DNA of 64,000 nt. Source: Endomychus coccineus (Eukaryota; Arthropoda; Insecta; Coleoptera; Endomychidae). The stretch lies in the NCBI GenBank assembly GCA_958510875.1, contig OY294072.1, forward strand, positions 1-64,000, read 5' to 3'. The translations under genes were made by a program, and so were the position numbers. A model generated the notes under the pieces. That model searched no databases and was not told the origin of the DNA. It was given only the letters and a program-made list of their open reading frames with translations. Positions 59,584-64,000 of this stretch are shown here, piece after piece. How positions within the stretch are numbered: position 1 is the first letter of the stretch; every line of letters starts with the position of its first letter.

Positions 59584-61683
59584 CTATAATATTTCTTTCA
59601 CTCTTCCCTTTCTCTTCAATGCATTTAATGCCTTCCTATATCTTGGGCATTCTATTTTCCCTGCTCTGTGTCCTTCTATCTGGCATAGCGGACAGTAAGT
59701 CGTAGTTTCCTTACATTCTCTCCCTTGGTGTCCATTTTTCCCGCATTTTCTACAGTGTCCCTGCAGGCTCTCTTCGCTGCAGTCTTTGGCCACGTGTCCT
59801 GTGTTCCAGCATCTATAGCATTTATCTATTCTAATTTTTTCTTCTATTGTGCATTGTATCAGACCAATTTGTATTTTCCCCATTTTTATCAATGTTTCTG
59901 CTATCTGTTTTTCTATCTCCACTTCCGCTGTCTGTGTATTTCCTCTTCCAATTTTCCTCCATGATACCTTGATATGCGTGTTTATTTCGCACTTTATTGT
60001 TTTGATAATTTCTTGTATGATCTCTTCATCTGTCGTTATCTCGTCCATTTCTTTGATGATAATCGCTTTTTTTTCACCTCTATTCGGTTTTCTTATCTTA
60101 ACGTCATTCCATTTTTCTTCTATGACTGTTTTTATATTTTCTGTTCCTTCCCCTTGCTCCATGATGATTAATATTTCATCCTGCCTTGTTTTCCTTATAC
60201 TTTTTATCCCTTGTTTTACCCCTGAGTTTGTTAAATCCGCTCTTAGATTTCTAAGCATATCCGCGTACGTGGTGCCTTCCTTTTTAAGTACTATTGCCTC
60301 ACTTGGGAATCTCTGTCTGTTGTTTTGTGGCATGTTTTTTCCCCCAGGTTTGATGTGTATTTTTATTTTTATATTCATGCCTCGGAATACATATTCCGTA
60401 ATTTTCCTCAGCAGTTTGTAATTTATCTCACTCGGTTTTGGGAATGCTATCTCTTTCATTCCTATTTCTCCTATTTTATCTTTTGCTTTTTCCATGATTT
60501 CTGTCCATTGTTTTGTTGTTGTTGCCTCTGATTCTATCTTAATTATATTTTCCTCCTTTGTGTATGTTCTGTCATCTATTTTTCTATGCGTTTGTATTTG
60601 CAAATGTCCTACTTCTTCTTTTGGCTTTTTTATTTGGTCTATTCCATTGTATTACTCCTTATATGCCTTCCATAGTCCAGATTCTAATCTCTTATCTTCC
60701 TCTTTTATTAGTACTATTAGGTGGTTTTCGTTTCTCTCTTCCTTTGCTAGTGGGTTTCCCTCTATTATTTCCGTTGTTTGATATAGTTCCTCCGGCCAAT
60801 CTTGTTCAATAATTTCCTCCGCGCTTGTTGCTTGGTCGAATTCCTCTTGTGTTATTTTATTCTCTCCCATTTCAGACGTTTGTGTGGCTATTTCCCTCGT
60901 TTTAGTTTCTTTTTTATTTTCCCCTACTTCCGTCGTTTGTATGGCGATTTCCCTAGTTGTTGTTTTTTTTCCTCCTATTGTAGTTTTTTCTTCCTTTGTC
61001 CACATTTCCTTAATCACTTGTTTAAGTAGTTTGCTTTTCTTTTTCAATTCTTTTGCCATGCTCTTGATTTCAACTTTTGTGTTGATATTTATTTCCGTTA
61101 GCCCTTGTAGATCTTCTATTATGCCTATCATCTCTATGAGCTTGTCCTCGGTGTCTTGTTTTTCTTGTCTGCTCCAGCCTTGTTTTTTTTCTTCCCTATC
61201 CCTTTCCCATTGGTCAGTTTTTTTTTGTTTCTTTTCATCTTTCTCTGATCCTGGACTCTCTCTCTTCCTTTTGTTATATTCTTCCCATTGAAAACCTTTC
61301 GTTTTCTTTGAGGGTATACTCCCCAAGGATCCAGTTCTATTCCTATTTTCTGGGTTTTCGTACGATCCTTCGCTGTCTTCTTGTATTTCTATTACCTCTT
61401 CGTTTCCCATTTCCTTGTCTACCGGGCTTCCGGCTCCTCCTGTCGGGGTGCAGAGTTGTTTCAGGATTTCGAAAGAAGAATTTCCTACTTCTTTTTCTCC
61501 CGGCCTATCTTCCTGAGATGTAATCTCTCTTTCAATTCCCATTTTAGAGACATTAACTACAGGTGATCTAGATAGCTTCTTTCCCTTAGATTTTTGGAGG
61601 AGCGCCCTTTCGTAATCTTCTCTATTTTGTCCATCCTCCTCGAAAACATTTCCTTTCTTTTTATAATTTGATTTATTTGCCAT
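59584..61683 (-). pseudogene. Family B ORF1 (gag-like), one in-frame TAA
   Basis: A gag-like protein of about 700 codons, split by a TAA at 60654-60652 (codon 344). The same frame is open before and after the stop, with no ATG just after it, so this is one gene with a point nonsense codon. I take the ATG at 61683, not the in-frame one at 61740, because it sits in the same ATGATTG(G)TCCCACGAT context as the family A start. A charged, probably coiled-coil N-terminal half is followed by a segment that aligns weakly with the family A macrodomain (WPEELYQTTEIIEGN, later EIAFP and EYVFRGMNIKIKI) but lacks the PRIG loop and the catalytic Lys motif. Three zinc knuckles close it (starting CYRC, CRKC, CPLC). 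Confidence 0.88.
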
Positions 61684-62180
61684 GATTGGTCCCACGATAA
61701 GCAGGGGAATTAATTGGTCCGCCCCTGCAGAGCCCCGCATGCAGAGGTAAGGCTATATACTGCGGAGGTCGCCCGGTATCCGCAGGTTTTTTCGACTTCG
61801 CTGTCGGTTATATTATAGAGGTTTCCTCCTCATAAGCCGGCCGGTTAAGGCAAGCTCCCCGTTTCCAGATCCCACAGAACACTCCTCTCAGACTCGCCTC
61901 TCTGCGGTTCGCTCTGTGGTCCAGATTTGCGGTATTAGCGGGTGGTAGGCGAGCAACCACCCTCGGCTAAGGCCCTTGGGATGCCAACCCCAAATTGCTT
62001 TACAGCACTTTGCCCTAGGTTGAGTCATTCCTTGGTTTTCACTACTCGCCCTCGATCTGTCCGACTTGGGAAACCCTGCCAGGAGTCTCTTTCGAGACTC
62101 CCGCCGGCATAGCTCTCAGGTTCATTGTAGTTACTTAAGCCCCTCCACCAACGACAAGGTGACATGACTCCTAGAAAGGG
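61684..62180 (-). promoter_or_regulatory. Family B 5' UTR (structured leader)
   Basis: 497 nt, one more than family A, and alignable with it almost throughout. An in-frame upstream ATG lies at 61740. The leader keeps the 5'-terminal pseudoknot, the GNRA hairpin (62082-62101), a hairpin at about 61987-62014 and the covarying 7-bp hairpin (61940-61962). Confidence 0.8.
62015..62180 (-). ncRNA. Candidate HDV-like ribozyme fold at family B 5' end
   Basis: P1: CCCUUUC (62180-62174) pairs with GGAGGGG through Watson-Crick and two G-U pairs. P2: CUAGGAGUCAU (62174-62164) pairs with AUGACU (62028-62023) and, past the CAA bulge, CCUAG (62019-62015). P3: CACC/GGUG with loop UUGUCGUU. Compared with family A, P2 has exchanged G:C for A:U on both strands, and P1 has C to U changes that still pair. 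These changes are what RNA-structure conservation predicts. Self-cleavage itself is not shown by sequence. Confidence 0.55.
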
Positions 62181-62298
62181 AACCTAACCTAACCTAACCT
62201 AACCTAACCTAACCTAACCTAACCTAACCTAACCTAACCTAACCTAACCTAACCTTACCTAACCTAACCTAACCAAACCTTACCTAACCTAACCAACA
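62181..62298. repeat. CCTAA tract proximal to family B
   Basis: Starts with the AA of the 5' junction, continues as regular CCTAA, and ends in the CCTTA/CCAAA/AACA variants that lead into the satellite. Confidence 0.95.
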
Positions 62299-63455
62299 GG
62301 CCATCAAATACAGCTTTGTGATTAGTCAAATATTTATCAGACATGAGAGGAATGATTTTTTTTCAAGCTCATTTATGATTCGATCTGGTCATATTTGACG
62401 TCATTCTGCAGGTACATGAATCGGCTACATGCATGCCAAGATTGGTTTCTTAAGTCAGATAACTGCACCACTTATGCCACTCGTTATCGAACGTTACATA
62501 TACAGTTCTGTCATTATTTGAGTATATTCTAGACATCAGAGAAAATATGATTTTGCACTCTTACGTATGATACGATTCAGCCGTTTTTCATATTTTTACA
62601 TAGCTAAATATCCCTTCTACACGTGTGCCAAAAATAATTCCTCAAGTCAGTTAAACGCACACCTTATGATTTATGAAATGAAGCTTTGACATTATTTGAG
62701 TATATTTTAGATATGAGAGGAAATAAATTTTTTTTCTCGGCTCTTTATCATTCGATCTGGTCATATTTGACGTCATTCTGCAGGTACATGAATCGGCTAC
62801 ATGCATGCCAAGATTGGTTTCTTAAGTCAGATAACTGCACCTCTTATGCCAGGGACCCCTGTATGATGACAGACTTGGAAAAAAAATTGCAAAATTCTGA
62901 AAAATTCACATTTCATCATTTGATAGTATTCATGATGAAACGGATAACAATCAAAGTTTCAGTTCGCTAACTTTCATAGTTTAGGAGAAAAAAAATATTT
63001 TTATTTCAAAATTCTCAATTTCAAATTTTTTTTCCTCGATAGCGAATGAAGCAATTTCGCTCGAGACTATGACATCCAACTTTCAAAAGCGAACTTTATC
63101 GGAAGGTAAATTTTAGGAAACGATTTGGAAAAAATTTTGTCAATCAAACCATGTACCTACCTTTGCTCTTAGGAGGAAATTAATTTTATCCTTTTTCGCT
63201 AGAGTTATCGACATCATTGGGTAGGTACGTGAAAAACTAAGATTTTATTACGACGTAAACTTTTTCTCAATCAATCCGTTGCCGATCTAAAGCCAATTGA
63301 ATTTTAATCCCTATGCTTTCCCATGTAAAACGTGGGAGGCCATATCAGCTGAACGAAGATATCCTCCTGTCAGTTTTTCGATATAATACGTTCCTGATGA
63401 TGCTTAGAATTCGAATCAATATTTAGTGGGAAAATTTTGGTCAACTTCTATAGTG
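62299..63455. repeat. Subtelomeric satellite, short unit 10
   Basis: Complete module A with TAGTGGGA and GTACCTACC alleles (as short units 1, 2 and 7) and one extra T in the T-run near 62732. Confidence 0.92.
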
Positions 63456-63494
63456 TAACCTAACCTAACCAAACCTTACCTAACCTAACCAACA

Positions 63495-64000
63495 GGCCAT
63501 CAAATACAGCTTTGTGATTAGTCAAATATTTATCAGACATGAGAGGAATGATTTTTTTTCAAGCTCATTTATGATTCGATCTGGTCATATTTGACGTCAT
63601 TCTGCAGGTACATGAATCGGCTACATGCATGCCAAGATTGGTTTCTTAAGTCAGATAACTGCACCACTTATGCCACTCGTTATCGAACGTTACATATACA
63701 GTTCTGTCATTATTTGAGTATATTCTAGACATCAGAGAAAATATGATTTTGCACTCTTACGTATGATACGATTCAGCCGTTTTTCATATTTTTACATAGC
63801 TAAATATCCCTTCTACACGTGTGCCAAAAATAATTCCTCAAGTCAGTTAAACGCACACCTTATGATTTATGAAATGAAGCTTTGACATTATTTGAGTATA
63901 TTTTAGATATGAGAGGAAATAAATTTTTTTCTCGGCTCTTTATCATTCGATCTGGTCATATTTGACGTCATTCTGCAGGTACATGAATCGGCTACATGCA
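63495..64000. repeat. Subtelomeric satellite, short unit 11, cut by window end
   Basis: The first 506 bp of module A. The satellite clearly continues beyond the window. Confidence 0.92.

Larger units (their letters stand above)
56422..62180 (-). mobile_element. Family B telomeric non-LTR retrotransposon
   Basis: A 5759-bp element in the same orientation as family A, inserted in a CCTAA tract within the satellite. Sense order: 5' UTR (62180-61684), ORF1 with one stop (61683-59584), intact ORF2 (59581-56633), 3' UTR, and a 38-nt poly(A) tract (T at 56422-56459). Junctions are CCTAAC-C then T-run on the left and GGG-AACCTAA on the right. Its coding sequence is far from family A and more AT-rich, but the 5' UTR is closely similar. 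It contains an internal T-run near 56600. Confidence 0.93.

Noticed and set aside
59584..60603. Second half of family B ORF1 as a separate gene
   Set aside because: Its apparent start is TTG, the frame is the same as upstream, and only one TAA separates the halves; better read as one interrupted ORF1.

Overview
The window reads as the end of an insect (arthropod) chromosome. The + strand carries the C-rich form of the TTAGG telomere repeat (CCTAA), so the physical chromosome end lies to the left (position 1) and the centromere to the right. No ordinary host gene is visible. Everything is telomere repeat, telomere-targeted non-LTR retrotransposon, or subtelomeric satellite. The species cannot be named from the sequence alone.

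Layout: 1-226 is degenerate telomere-like sequence at the extreme end. 227-12119 is almost perfect CCTAA. 12120-37846 holds five copies of one non-LTR family ('family A', R1/TRAS/SART-like), all with the sense strand on the minus strand and the poly(A) tail facing the chromosome end. Copies 1-4 form a tandem array with an exact 6149-bp period, including identical 62-bp CCTAA tracts between copies. Copy 5 has only the 5' fifth of the element followed by a poly(A) tract. 37847-38504 is more telomere repeat. 38505-56381 is a subtelomeric satellite: three long (about 2.1-2.6 kb) and nine short (about 1.15 kb) units, each bounded by short CCTAA tracts. 56422-62180 is a single copy of a second non-LTR family ('family B'), and the satellite resumes at 62299 and runs off the window.

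Both retrotransposon families have the same plan. A 496-497-nt structured 5' UTR is followed by ORF1 (coiled coil, gag-like part, three zinc knuckles), then ORF2 (AP-type endonuclease, reverse transcriptase, C-terminal CCHC), whose start overlaps (A) or lies 2 nt beyond (B) the ORF1 stop. Insertion points (CC^TAA on the C strand, T^A on the G strand) show that the telomere repeat is the target. In family A, ORF2 carries the same in-frame TGA just before the catalytic FADD in all four long copies, so the array was most likely expanded by recombination or copying of telomeric DNA, not by its own retrotransposition. Family B has an intact ORF2 but one TAA in ORF1.

Two observations stand out. Family A ORF1 contains what looks like a TARG1/OARD1-type macrodomain (ADP-ribose binding or hydrolysis) between the coiled coil and the zinc knuckles, which I do not recall as a standard part of non-LTR ORF1 proteins; family B has a degenerate remnant. 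The 5' terminus of both families can fold into a nested HDV-ribozyme-like topology that begins at the first nucleotide of the element, and helices there and further into the 5' UTR are supported by compensatory base changes between families.

The satellite units end where their own sequence contains a short telomere-like motif. This suggests that telomeric 3' overhangs primed copying of satellite DNA, an ALT-like way of spreading subtelomeric blocks.
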